Assembly (NCBI RefSeq): GCF_029267015.1 | Contig: NZ_JARIEA010000081.1 | Location: 34,261-98,260 of the forward strand | Direction of reading: 5' to 3' | DNA length: 64,000 nucleotides | Source of the DNA: Sporosarcina ureae | GTDB taxonomy: Bacteria; Bacillota; Bacilli; Bacillales_A; Planococcaceae | Part shown: positions 27,598 to 37,116 of the stretch, piece by piece | Position numbering within the stretch: the stretch's first letter is position 1 | How the letters are laid out: each line of letters begins with the position of its first letter | The notes under the pieces: model-generated | Databases searched by the model: none | What the model was told of the DNA's origin: nothing | What the model saw: only the letters and a program-made list of their open reading frames with translations | Position numbers and translations under genes: made by a program

Positions 27598-28560
27598 TTG
27601 AGCGAAAATGTACTTCAACTTCATATCGAAGAACCTAACGAAGCGATTATGCTTCTTGGCATTTCCGATCAGAACATGAACCTGATCGAAGAAGAATTAA
27701 AAATTTCGATCCACACTAGAGGGGAAACGATCTCGATCAGTGGAGAGCAAGAACAAGCAGAAGCAGCTAAAGTATTGCTGGAACAGTTACTGAAAGTCAT
27801 CCGTAAAGGGATCAACATCAATCTACGTGATGTGGCAACGGCCATTGAAATGGCAAAGAACGGTACGATTGAATATTTCTCTTCTCTCTATGAAGAAGAA
27901 ATTGCTCGCAATACAAAAGGAAAAGTCATCCGTGCGAAGACCATTGGACAAAGAGAGTATGTTCAAGCGATTCGTTCGAGAGATTTAGTATTCTGTATTG
28001 GACCTGCGGGAACAGGAAAGACCTATTTGGCTGTCGTGATGGCGGTTCAAGCTATGAAAACGGGTTCTGTCAAACGAATAGTATTGACTCGTCCGGCTGT
28101 TGAAGCTGGAGAGAGTCTAGGCTTCCTTCCAGGCGACTTAAAAGAAAAAGTGGACCCATACCTTCGACCACTTTATGACGCGCTCCACGACGTGCTGGGA
28201 GCTGAACATACAGAACGGTTGATGGAACGTGGCGTGATCGAAATTGCACCATTAGCTTATATGCGTGGAAGAACACTTGACGACGCATTCGTAATTTTGG
28301 ACGAAGCACAAAATACAACTAAAGCACAGATGAAGATGTTTTTAACACGTCTCGGCTTTGGATCCAAGATGGTCATCACAGGTGATAAAACACAGATTGA
28401 TCTACCGCGTGGTGCGGAATCAGGATTAATTGTGGCAGAAAGTATTTTAAAAAATGTACAAGATATTCAATTTATGTATTTAGAACAAGGTGATGTAGTC
28501 CGACATCCGATTGTAGCGAAGATCATCGATGCATATGAAAACGAGCAGTCAACTAATTAA
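27598..28560 (+). CDS. phoH: PhoH-like ATPase
   Basis: A 320-residue cytoplasmic P-loop ATPase of the PhoH family, linked to RNA metabolism. An N-terminal KH-like segment (residues ~1-90) is followed by the helicase-like ATPase core with G-P-A-G-T-G-K-T (about residue 138), the F-V-I-L-D-E-A-Q-N-T-T Walker B, and a V-I-T-G-D-K-T-Q-I-D-L-P-R-G motif. TTG 27598 is the start, with AAGGAG upstream. It is followed by pgpH and ybeY as in B. subtilis. Confidence 0.95.
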   Translation: MSENVLQLHIEEPNEAIMLLGISDQNMNLIEEELKISIHTRGETISISGEQEQAEAAKVLLEQLLKVIRKGININLRDVATAIEMAKNGTIEYFSSLYEEEIARNTKGKVIRAKTIGQREYVQAIRSRDLVFCIGPAGTGKTYLAVVMAVQAMKTGSVKRIVLTRPAVEAGESLGFLPGDLKEKVDPYLRPLYDALHDVLGAEHTERLMERGVIEIAPLAYMRGRTLDDAFVILDEAQNTTKAQMKMFLTRLGFGSKMVITGDKTQIDLPRGAESGLIVAESILKNVQDIQFMYLEQGDVVRHPIVAKIIDAYENEQSTN

Positions 28561-28574
28561 TTGACTGCTTTTTT
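28545..28574 (+). terminator. Terminator overlapping the phoH stop codon
   Basis: GCAGTCAA (28545-28552) lies in the last codons of phoH and pairs with TTGACTGC (28561-28568), followed by six T's. The stop codon TAA is in the loop. Confidence 0.85.
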
Positions 28575-28638
28575 GAATGCGGAAGATACATAGTCCATCC
28601 ATCATGTACCAATCATTTGCTGAAAAGGAGGCAACTAT

Positions 28639-30753
28639 ATGACAGTTTTAAAGGAACTACTTTCACACTTAAGAAAAGTGAAATTTACATTTCTTTTGCT
28701 TCTTGTCGTCTCCCTTTCCAGTGTGCTGTTGTTTTTTCTTATGTACGGGAGCACCCAGAACGAAACGTATGAAATTTCTGTTTTTGAGATTTCGCCAAAA
28801 ACCATTCGTTCTCCTAAAACAATAGAAGACACCGAGAAAACCGAACTAGAACGTGTGCGGGCGGAACAAGCAGTCCCAAATTCCTATCGCTTCTCAGAGG
28901 ATATTATGAAAAACCGCCAAGCTATTCTTGGCTCGATCTTTAATGCAGTTAGTGATGTCAAAGTAGAAACAATAGATGATCCGGACTTGACTTCGGGTAA
29001 GCAAATGAAGTTGCTTCAAAAGAAATTACAAGGGCTTGAAAATGAAGAAACGTTCTTACCTGTTACAGATGATCAACTTAAACAGTTACTGGCAGCCGAA
29101 CAAAATGACTTGAACAATTTACAGGAACTGTTGACGCTTGTAGTGGGAAGAGAATTAGCCATTCCATTTAAAGTCGAACAAGTACCCATGCATCGCTATG
29201 AAGTGGAGCGGAGAATACGACAGACCAATACATTGCCAAGAGATTTGTTCGACGTAGCACTATCACTGGGACGTATGGCGGTCGTGGAGACCGAAGTGAT
29301 TGATGAAGCTTTAACAGCGAAGAACCAAGCGGATGCACGGGACGCGGTTGAATCCATCCGTATTTTACAAGGACAGGTCATCGTTCGTGAAGGACAGTTG
29401 ATTGACCGTGATGTATACCATCAACTACAACTGTCAGGTGTTCTCACTAATCAATCTTCACTCAAACCGACACTTGGAATTATGCTGTTTGTATTATTTG
29501 TTTCAGGATTGATTACTATACACTTTGGCAAATCGAAAAGGGAAGAAACATTCAAAAAGAAAGCACTCGTTATCTTCTATATCATCTTATTGCTTGCGGT
29601 CGTTTTGATGAAGATCGTCAGTTATATCGACTATGAGTTTGATGTCTTAATTGCATTTTTATTCCCGACAGCGCTAGTGCCCATGTTGATCAAGTTATTA
29701 ATCAATGAACGATCAGCAGTACTCGCCACGATTATTACTTCGGCAACAGCAGGTATCATGTTGCAAGAAGGTCTGGCCGCCATCATGCAAATGGAAGTCG
29801 CACTGTATATTTTATTTGGCGGTATTGTTAGTATTTATTTACTTAGCGAACATGGTAGGCGGTCGACAATACTGCAGACAAGTCTCGGTGTCGCGGTATC
29901 GAATATTATGTTTATCATATTTTATTTATTGATGACACAAACTAGCTATACGACACCAGAGCTGATTTTCTATGCTGTCGCAGCGATCTCTTCAGGTTTA
30001 TTGTCGGGAGCATTGACAATGGAATTATTACCATTTTTCGAGTCGAGTTTCGGTTTGCTTTCCAATATGCGTTTAGTAGAACTTTCCAATCCTAATCACC
30101 CATTATTGAAAAAAATATTAGTTGAGACACCAGGGACATATCATCACAGTATTATGGTTGCAAATCTAGCTGATGCAGCATGTGAAGCGATTGGTGCGAA
30201 TGGATTGCTCGCGCGTGTCGGTAGCTATTACCATGATATCGGAAAAACTATTCATCCTGGTTTTTTCATTGAAAACCAGCATAATGGCCGGAATTTGCAC
30301 GATGCACTGACACCTGAGAAAAGTCGTGATATGATTATAGCCCACGCGGAAGACGGAGCGAAAATGTTGGAAGCGCATCATATGCCAAAAGAGCTTGTCG
30401 CCATCGCGAGACAGCATCACGGGACGAGTAGTGTCAGATTCTTTTATATGAAAGCGAAAGAATCGAATCCCGATGTAAATGAAAATGACTTCCGCTATCC
30501 AGGTCCGAAACCACAAACGAAAGAAAACGCCGTCATAATGATTGCCGACAGTGTAGAAGCAGCGGTGCGATCCATGAAAGAACCGACACCGGAGAAAATT
30601 GCCGCATTGGTCAAAGGCATTGTGAAAGGAAAAGTAGAAGACGATCAATTTGATGAATGTGATTTGTCATTAAAAGAAATTAAACAAGTAAAAATCTCAA
30701 TTAATGAAACATTGAATGGAATATTCCATAACCGGATTGAATATCCCGAATAA
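28639..30753 (+). CDS. pgpH: Cyclic-di-AMP phosphodiesterase PgpH (7TM-HD)
   Basis: A 704-residue membrane enzyme that splits c-di-AMP to pApA. It has a membrane helix at about 16-34, an extracellular 7TMR-HDED domain (to about residue 270), seven membrane helices at about 280-470, and a cytoplasmic HD phosphohydrolase domain with Y-H-H-S-I-M-V-A-N-L-A and S-Y-Y-H-D-I-G-K. The length matches B. subtilis PgpH. AAAGGAGG lies before ATG 28639. It is upstream of ybeY as in other Bacillales. Confidence 0.95.
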   Translation: MTVLKELLSHLRKVKFTFLLLLVVSLSSVLLFFLMYGSTQNETYEISVFEISPKTIRSPKTIEDTEKTELERVRAEQAVPNSYRFSEDIMKNRQAILGSIFNAVSDVKVETIDDPDLTSGKQMKLLQKKLQGLENEETFLPVTDDQLKQLLAAEQNDLNNLQELLTLVVGRELAIPFKVEQVPMHRYEVERRIRQTNTLPRDLFDVALSLGRMAVVETEVIDEALTAKNQADARDAVESIRILQGQVIVREGQLIDRDVYHQLQLSGVLTNQSSLKPTLGIMLFVLFVSGLITIHFGKSKREETFKKKALVIFYIILLLAVVLMKIVSYIDYEFDVLIAFLFPTALVPMLIKLLINERSAVLATIITSATAGIMLQEGLAAIMQMEVALYILFGGIVSIYLLSEHGRRSTILQTSLGVAVSNIMFIIFYLLMTQTSYTTPELIFYAVAAISSGLLSGALTMELLPFFESSFGLLSNMRLVELSNPNHPLLKKILVETPGTYHHSIMVANLADAACEAIGANGLLARVGSYYHDIGKTIHPGFFIENQHNGRNLHDALTPEKSRDMIIAHAEDGAKMLEAHHMPKELVAIARQHHGTSSVRFFYMKAKESNPDVNENDFRYPGPKPQTKENAVIMIADSVEAAVRSMKEPTPEKIAALVKGIVKGKVEDDQFDECDLSLKEIKQVKISINETLNGIFHNRIEYPE

Positions 30754-30771
30754 CAAAGGAGCAAAGCAACT

Positions 30772-31245
30772 ATGATAGATTTTTATTTCGAAGATGAAAC
30801 AGAAAGCGTGGAACCGAATTCAGAGACATTGATCAAGGACTTGTTGACTCATGCATCCACAATGGAAGAAATGGAAGGCTTATATGAGTTGTCCATTACA
30901 TTTATGGATGATGAATCTATTCAGGCCGTGAATGCCGAGTACAGAGGAAAAGATCGTCCAACTGATGTCATTTCATTTGCGCTTGAAGAATTGTCTGAAG
31001 GGGAAGTGGCGATTATTCACGAAAGCGACATGCCGGTTGTGCTCGGGGATATCATTATTTCCATCGATACTGCAAAGCGCCAAGCAGCGGAATATAATCA
31101 TACGTTCGAGCGTGAACTTGGGTTTCTTGCATTGCATGGATTCTTGCATTTGCTCGGATATGATCATCTAGATGAAAAACAAGAACGTGAGATGTTCAGC
31201 AGACAGACGGAGATTTTGACTGCATTCGGGCTGGAGCGTCAGTGA
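30772..31245 (+). CDS. ybeY: Endoribonuclease YbeY
   Basis: Zinc-dependent single-strand RNase needed for 16S rRNA 3' maturation and ribosome quality control. The 157-residue protein has the H-x3-H-x5-H zinc motif in L-H-G-F-L-H-L-L-G-Y-D-H, and the conserved R-G-K-D-R-P-T-D-V-I-S-F-A. AAAGGAG lies before ATG 30772. Next to pgpH and dgkA, and two genes before era. Confidence 0.97.
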   Translation: MIDFYFEDETESVEPNSETLIKDLLTHASTMEEMEGLYELSITFMDDESIQAVNAEYRGKDRPTDVISFALEELSEGEVAIIHESDMPVVLGDIIISIDTAKRQAAEYNHTFERELGFLALHGFLHLLGYDHLDEKQEREMFSRQTEILTAFGLERQ

Positions 31246-31249
31246 GTAT

Positions 31250-31600
31250 ATGAAGACATTCTTGAAATCATTCGTCTATGCATGGGAAGGGATTTTGGAT
31301 GGCTTTGCGCATGGACGTAATATGAAATTTCATGGTTTATCAGCAATGATTGTAGTAATTGCCGGCTTGTTTACTGGTCTTTCACAAATAGAATGGATAA
31401 TCATTTTCATCGTCATTGCAGGTATGGTAGCGCTCGAATTAATGAATACAGCAGTGGAATACGTTGTAGATCTTGTGACAACGGATTTTCATCCGCTAGC
31501 TAAAAAAGCTAAAGATATCGCAGCGGGATCGGTTCTTGTGTACGCTATAGCAAGTGCGATTGTCGGCTGTATAATTTTCTTTCCAAAATGGTTTGGATAA
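31250..31600 (+). CDS. dgkA: Undecaprenol kinase / diacylglycerol kinase
   Basis: A 116-residue integral membrane kinase of the DagK family. Gram-positive members phosphorylate undecaprenol to keep up the lipid carrier pool for wall synthesis. Three membrane helices are visible at about 32-50, 53-72 and 94-112. The catalytic segment A-L-E-L-M-N-T-A-V-E-Y-V-V-D-L sits in the middle. It follows ybeY by four bases with a poorly placed ribosome binding site, so translational coupling is likely. Confidence 0.94.
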   Translation: MKTFLKSFVYAWEGILDGFAHGRNMKFHGLSAMIVVIAGLFTGLSQIEWIIIFIVIAGMVALELMNTAVEYVVDLVTTDFHPLAKKAKDIAAGSVLVYAIASAIVGCIIFFPKWFG

Positions 31601-31628
31601 TATGATTGAATGAAGAGGAGAGAACTAG

Positions 31629-32931
<1,303 letters not shown>

Positions 32932-32961
32932 GCGGTCTTTCTTGTTGAAGGAGAGAGCGCG

Positions 32962-33756
32962 TTGCTGAATAAATTGGAAGGCTTTATTATCAAAAGTATC
33001 CCTTACGGGGAATCCAATAAAATTGTAACGATTTATACGAAAGAAGCAGGAAAAATTACGACGATGGCCAGAGGTGCAAAAAAACCGGCGAGTCGTTTGG
33101 CTGCTATTACGCAAACCTTTACTCACGGCTATTTTCTTGTCCGTGCAAGCCGAGGTATGGGGTCGCTTGAACAAGGTGAGCTGATCAGCAGTGTACGTCA
33201 TATTCGCTCAGATCTAGAGACGACGGCATATGCGGGTTTAATTGTAGAATTACTCGATCGCCTAACGGAAGCAGAGCAGCCGAATGCTAGTATATTCCGT
33301 TTGCTTGACGAATCCTTTAATGCGATGGAAGAAGGCTATGATGCAGAAGCAATATCACTGTTTGTTCAGTGGAAAATGTTGCCGGTAGCAGGTATACATC
33401 CTATTCTTCACGAATGTGCAAACTGTGGTGCAACTGAAGGAGAATTCGCTTTTTCTTTCCAACAGATCGGTTTTCTCTGTCATCGCTGCTTTAACGTCGA
33501 TCCGTACATCATTCGTCTGTCACCTACACAGATCAAGTTGATTCGTATGTTTTATAATGTACCCCTTGATCAGATTGGTAAGTTAACGTTGAAAAAAACG
33601 ACGAAGACCTTTATGGCGAAGCTTATTTCAACGATTTATCAGGAACAAACAGGGATCTTTTTGAAATCTAGAAAATTCATTGAACAACTCGAACGTACAC
33701 CTGAATTGCAGAAAACGAAAGACCAACCAAAAGAAAGCCCAGAAGAGGAAGGCTGA
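32962..33756 (+). CDS. recO: DNA repair protein RecO
   Basis: Recombination mediator that loads RecA with RecR and RecF. The 264-residue protein has an N-terminal OB fold (residues ~1-80; K-L-E-G-F-I-I-K, G-E-S-N-K-I-V-T-I-Y), a helical domain, and a zinc-finger-like C-x2-C...C-x2-C (C-A-N-C and C-H-R-C). TTG 32962 is the start with GAAGGAGAG upstream. The small yqzL gene found between era and recO in B. subtilis is not here. Confidence 0.95.
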   Translation: MLNKLEGFIIKSIPYGESNKIVTIYTKEAGKITTMARGAKKPASRLAAITQTFTHGYFLVRASRGMGSLEQGELISSVRHIRSDLETTAYAGLIVELLDRLTEAEQPNASIFRLLDESFNAMEEGYDAEAISLFVQWKMLPVAGIHPILHECANCGATEGEFAFSFQQIGFLCHRCFNVDPYIIRLSPTQIKLIRMFYNVPLDQIGKLTLKKTTKTFMAKLISTIYQEQTGIFLKSRKFIEQLERTPELQKTKDQPKESPEEEG

Positions 33757-33779
33757 TGCCGACTTCTCCTGGGCTTTTT
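33734..33779 (+). terminator. Terminator between recO and glyS (convergent)
   Basis: AAAGCCCAG at the end of recO pairs with CTGGGCTTT, with further imperfect pairing inside (AAGAG/CTTCT) and T-runs on both strands. It lies between two converging genes. Confidence 0.8.
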
Positions 33780-33783
33780 ATGA

Positions 33784-35163
33784 TTAGAATAATAGGTGTT
33801 TTTGGATGTATGCTGTAACGTCTGCGATTGGCATACGCTCTTGTTCCATAGAATCACGATGACGAACCGTCACTTGCTGATCTTCTAATGAATCAAAGTC
33901 GAATGTGATACAGAATGGCGTTCCGATTTCATCTTGACGACGGTAACGACGTCCGATGGATTGGGAATCATCATATTGTACAGGGAAGTGCTTCGAAAGC
34001 TCTGCGTATACTTTTTGTGCATCGTCTGCAAGTTTCTTAGACAATGGAAGTACAGCAGCTTTGATCGGTGCAAGTGCTGGGTGGAAACGAAGTACAGTAC
34101 GTGTATCACCGTCTTCAAGTTCCTCTGTATCAAATGCGTCACATAGGAATGCCAACGTTACGCGGTCCGCACCAACGGAAGGTTCGATACAGTACGGTAC
34201 GTATTTTTCATTCGTGATTGGATCTTGGTAGTGGAAATCTTCGCCTGAATATTCCATATGACGCTTCAAATCGAAGTCCGTACGGTTCGCGATTCCCCAA
34301 AGCTCTCCCCAACCAAATGGGAATTTGTATTCGATATCCACAGTTCCTTTAGAGTAGTGGGATAGTTCATCTTCATTGTGCTCGCGAAGACGGATATTAT
34401 CTTTCTTCAAACCAAGATTCAATAACAATCCTTCTGACTGGTCAATCCAGTACTTATACCATTGCTCATCTTCACCAGGCTTACAGAAAAATTCAAGTTC
34501 CATTTGTTCGAATTCACGCGTACGGAATGTGAAGTTACCCGGTGTGATTTCATTACGGAAACTTTTCCCTACTTGTGCAATGCCAAAAGGTACTTTCTTT
34601 CTCATAGAGCGTTGAACATTTTTGAAGTTCACGAAGATCCCTTGTGCCGTTTCCGGACGAAGGAAGATTTCGTTTGCTGATGAGTCTGTTACACCTTGAC
34701 TTGTTTTGAACATCAAGTTGAATTGACGGATTTCTGTATAATCCAACGCGCCACATGTAGGACATTTGATTTCATGTTCTTGAATCAAATCGAACATTTT
34801 ATCAAACGGTAGGCCGTCAACGACCATTTCGATTCCTTTTGCATCCAATGCTTCTTCAATTAATTTATCTGCACGGTGACGGGTATTACATTTTTTACAG
34901 TCGATCATCGGATCATTGAAGTTTCCAATATGACCGGATGCTTCCCAAACTTTCGGGTTCATCAGAATAGCGGAATCAAGACCTACGTTATAAGGTGATT
35001 CCTGAATGAATTTTTGCCACCAAGCGCGCTTGATGTTATTTTTTAGTTCGACACCTAGTGGACCGTAATCCCAAGTGTTCGCCAAACCACCGTAAATATC
35101 AGACCCTGGAAATACAAATCCTCGTTGTTTTGAAAGATTGACTACTTGTTCCATAGATAACAT
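33784..35163 (-). CDS. glyS: Glycyl-tRNA synthetase, single-chain dimeric type
   Basis: Charges tRNA-Gly with glycine. The 459-residue protein is the archaeal/eukaryal-like alpha2 enzyme, not the glyQ+glyS tetramer of B. subtilis. Features: [18 protein letters not shown], zinc-type C-K-K-C and C-P-T-C, class II motif 2 F-R-N-E-I-T-P (residues ~206-212), motif 3, and an anticodon-binding domain from L-A-P-I-K-A. ATG 35163 is preferred over the TTG at 35178 because GGAGGC lies between them. A T-box leader controls it. Confidence 0.96.
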   Translation of the reverse strand: MLSMEQVVNLSKQRGFVFPGSDIYGGLANTWDYGPLGVELKNNIKRAWWQKFIQESPYNVGLDSAILMNPKVWEASGHIGNFNDPMIDCKKCNTRHRADKLIEEALDAKGIEMVVDGLPFDKMFDLIQEHEIKCPTCGALDYTEIRQFNLMFKTSQGVTDSSANEIFLRPETAQGIFVNFKNVQRSMRKKVPFGIAQVGKSFRNEITPGNFTFRTREFEQMELEFFCKPGEDEQWYKYWIDQSEGLLLNLGLKKDNIRLREHNEDELSHYSKGTVDIEYKFPFGWGELWGIANRTDFDLKRHMEYSGEDFHYQDPITNEKYVPYCIEPSVGADRVTLAFLCDAFDTEELEDGDTRTVLRFHPALAPIKAAVLPLSKKLADDAQKVYAELSKHFPVQYDDSQSIGRRYRRQDEIGTPFCITFDFDSLEDQQVTVRHRDSMEQERMPIADVTAYIQKHLLF

Positions 35164-35174
35164 TCTAAACGCCT

Positions 35175-35400
35175 CCAATTAAAATAAGCACACGTCTCCG
35201 GACATAAAATCATGTCCGGGGACGAGTGCATGATAACCCGCGGTTCCACCCCGATTGGTTTTTCAACCCACTTTCACAATGAACATTTCAACTCCCGGCT
35301 GCCGTTTTCGTGTAGTTACAGGCTTTCACTATCCCTGTTCGCTCAAAGTTTACACTACTTATTGACCGTTCTTCGTTTACTTCATTCAAAATTAGTTTAG
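35175..35400 (-). promoter_or_regulatory. Glycine T-box riboswitch upstream of glyS
   Basis: Read on the minus strand, this leader has a stem I region with A-C-A-G-G-G-A-T-A-G-T-G-A-A-A-G-C-C-T-G-T, a possible specifier GGC (Gly; plus 35301-35303) followed by A, and the T-box core GGGGTGGAACCGCGGG (plus 35237-35252). It ends in a strong terminator. Uncharged tRNA-Gly should pair with the T-box and favour the antiterminator. The left boundary of the RNA and the promoter are not certain. Confidence 0.93.
35181..35229 (-). terminator. T-box-controlled terminator of glyS
   Basis: On the minus strand GCACTCGTCCCCGGACAT pairs with ATGTCCGGAGACGTGTGC (a few mismatches), loop GATTTT, then TTATTTT. 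It ends about 18 bases before the glyS start codon. Confidence 0.9.
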
Positions 35401-35433
35401 CATGGTTCTCCTTTCTTCGCAATAGCGAGCACA

Positions 35434-35462
35434 TTGATATATAATTAGTAAGTAAATACAAC
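35434..35462 (+). promoter_or_regulatory. Candidate sigma-A promoter of ccpN-ppsR
   Basis: TTGATA (35434-35439), 17 bases, TACAAC (35457-35462). The start codon is 27 bases beyond. Confidence 0.55.
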
Positions 35463-35488
35463 TTTGAAGTCTGAAGGCGGTGACATGT

Positions 35489-36118
35489 TTGGAATTAAAT
35501 ACACGTCAGAATGAAATCCTCGACATCGTCAAAGGAAATGGTCCGATTACAGGAGAACAAATAGCTGAACGTTTGAATTTGGCGCGCGCTACGATCCGGC
35601 CGGATTTAGCGATCTTGACGATGGCTGGTTTTTTGGATGCACGACCTCGTGTAGGATATTTCTATTCTGGCAAGAAGCCTATTAAATCCGTCGCGGATGG
35701 CATGGTAGACATGATTGTAGCCAATTATCAATCTAGACCAGTTGTCATCACTGAAAATCTATCTGTATATGACGCGATTTGCCAGCTGTTCTTAGAAGAT
35801 GTGGGTACACTATTCGTAGTGGATCAGCAGTCGTTATTGACAGGGGTTGTGTCACGCAAAGATTTGCTGAGGACAAGCATCGGAAGAACAGGATTGGAAA
35901 AGATTCCTGTTCATGTCATTATGACAAGAATGCCGAATGTTACATATTGCAAAAAGGAAGATACACTTATCTCGGTTGCCAAAAAAATGATGGACAGCCA
36001 AATTGATTCATTACCTATAATTCAAGAACGCGATAATGGACTTGAAGTAATGGGGCGAGTGACAAAAACAAATATTACTGCCGCTTTTCTTTCCTTAGTG
36101 GAAGATCAAGATGTATGA
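35489..36118 (+). CDS. ccpN: Transcriptional repressor CcpN (HTH and CBS domains)
   Basis: Represses gluconeogenic genes (gapB, pckA in B. subtilis) during glycolysis. The 209-residue protein has an N-terminal HTH (G-P-I-T-G-E-Q-I-A-E-R-L-N-L-A-R-A-T-I-R-P-D-L) and two CBS domains that sense nucleotides. I place the start at TTG 35489, since the very strong site AAGG-C-GGTGA (35474-35483) lies 8 bases before it. A GTG at 35480 is in frame but sits within that site. ppsR follows, as in B. subtilis. Confidence 0.92.
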   Translation: MELNTRQNEILDIVKGNGPITGEQIAERLNLARATIRPDLAILTMAGFLDARPRVGYFYSGKKPIKSVADGMVDMIVANYQSRPVVITENLSVYDAICQLFLEDVGTLFVVDQQSLLTGVVSRKDLLRTSIGRTGLEKIPVHVIMTRMPNVTYCKKEDTLISVAKKMMDSQIDSLPIIQERDNGLEVMGRVTKTNITAAFLSLVEDQDV

Positions 36119-36129
36119 GGAGTGACTGC

Positions 36130-36948
36130 ATGACAAAATTCACATTATTCATCGTTTCGGATTCTGTCGGAGAAACTGCAGGTCTTGTGACAAAAGCAGC
36201 TGCTAGCCAGTTCCGTCATGATTTGGAGACGATTTCGATAAAAAGGTTTTCTTATATAGAGGAGAACTCGCAGTTAGAGGAAATTGTGTTCTTGGCAAAA
36301 CAACAACAAGCATTGATTGTCTTTACATTGGTTAAAAGTGAAATGAGGGAGCAACTTCATTTACTTTGCGAAGAGTTGAATGTACCTTCAGTGGATCTAC
36401 TCGGTCCATTGATAGAGACAATAGGTCAGCAGTTGAAACAAGAACCATTTGAAGAACCTGGACTGGTCAGACAGTTGGATGATGTGTATTTCAAAAAAAT
36501 TGAAGCGATCGAATTTGCGGTTCGTTACGATGATGGAAGAGATACACGAGGTATGTTGGAAGCGGATATCATATTACTAGGTGTTTCACGGACTTCTAAA
36601 ACGCCATTGTCTCAATTCCTTGCAAATAAAGGGTTTAAAGTAGCAAATGTGCCGCTTGTCCCAGAAGTGGATCCACCGTCAGAACTATTTTCCATTGATC
36701 CAATGAAATGTTTTGGTTTGTGTATTTCTGTTGAGCAATTGAATTCAATTCGGAAATCACGTCTAGAAACATTAGGCTTGAAAGATGACGCAAACTATGC
36801 GAAAATAACACGTATTCAACAAGAGATAGATTATTTCAATGAAATCACTACACGCATTGGTTGCGACGTCATAGATGTGACAAATCGTGCGGTAGAAGAA
36901 ACAGCCAATACCATTCTCAAAACACTTTCAGCAAGGAAGGCCAACTGA
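36130..36948 (+). CDS. ppsR: PPDK/PEP synthase regulatory protein (DUF299)
   Basis: Bifunctional ADP-dependent kinase and phosphorylase of the DUF299 family, which controls pyruvate phosphate dikinase or PEP synthase. The 272-residue protein has V-S-D-S-V-G-E-T-A near the start, the P-loop-like G-V-S-R-T-S-K-T-P-L-S, and a conserved N-V-P-L-V-P-E. ATG 36130 follows GAGGAGTGA. In B. subtilis the equivalent YqfL modulates CcpN; the shared operon here supports the same link. Confidence 0.93.
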   Translation: MTKFTLFIVSDSVGETAGLVTKAAASQFRHDLETISIKRFSYIEENSQLEEIVFLAKQQQALIVFTLVKSEMREQLHLLCEELNVPSVDLLGPLIETIGQQLKQEPFEEPGLVRQLDDVYFKKIEAIEFAVRYDDGRDTRGMLEADIILLGVSRTSKTPLSQFLANKGFKVANVPLVPEVDPPSELFSIDPMKCFGLCISVEQLNSIRKSRLETLGLKDDANYAKITRIQQEIDYFNEITTRIGCDVIDVTNRAVEETANTILKTLSARKAN

Positions 36949-36973
36949 ACAAACCAGTTGGGTCTTCTTTTTT
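36936..36973 (+). terminator. Terminator after ppsR
   Basis: AAGGCCAACTG pairs with CAGTTGGGTCTT (one bulged G) followed by CTTTTTT. The left arm begins inside ppsR. Confidence 0.8.
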
Positions 36974-37068
36974 CTGTGCGTCTTCTGTTAGTTCAATATG
37001 TCATAAAAAAGGCATGAATGTAGATACTAAAAAAAGTACTAGCGAATGTTGTTGATAAAGAAGGATTT

Positions 37069-37097
37069 TTGTAAAACGTCTAGAATTTATGTATATA
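37069..37097 (+). promoter_or_regulatory. Candidate sigma-A promoter of dnaG-sigA
   Basis: TTGTAA (37069-37074), 17 bases, TATATA (37092-37097), 20 bases before the dnaG start. Confidence 0.55.
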
Positions 37098-37116
37098 GAG
37101 TGGAAATGGTGATAGA

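Noticed and set aside
33784..35163. Frames on the plus strand within glyS (70 to 91 residues)
   Set aside because: Antisense shadows; the minus-strand enzyme has all class II motifs and a T-box leader.
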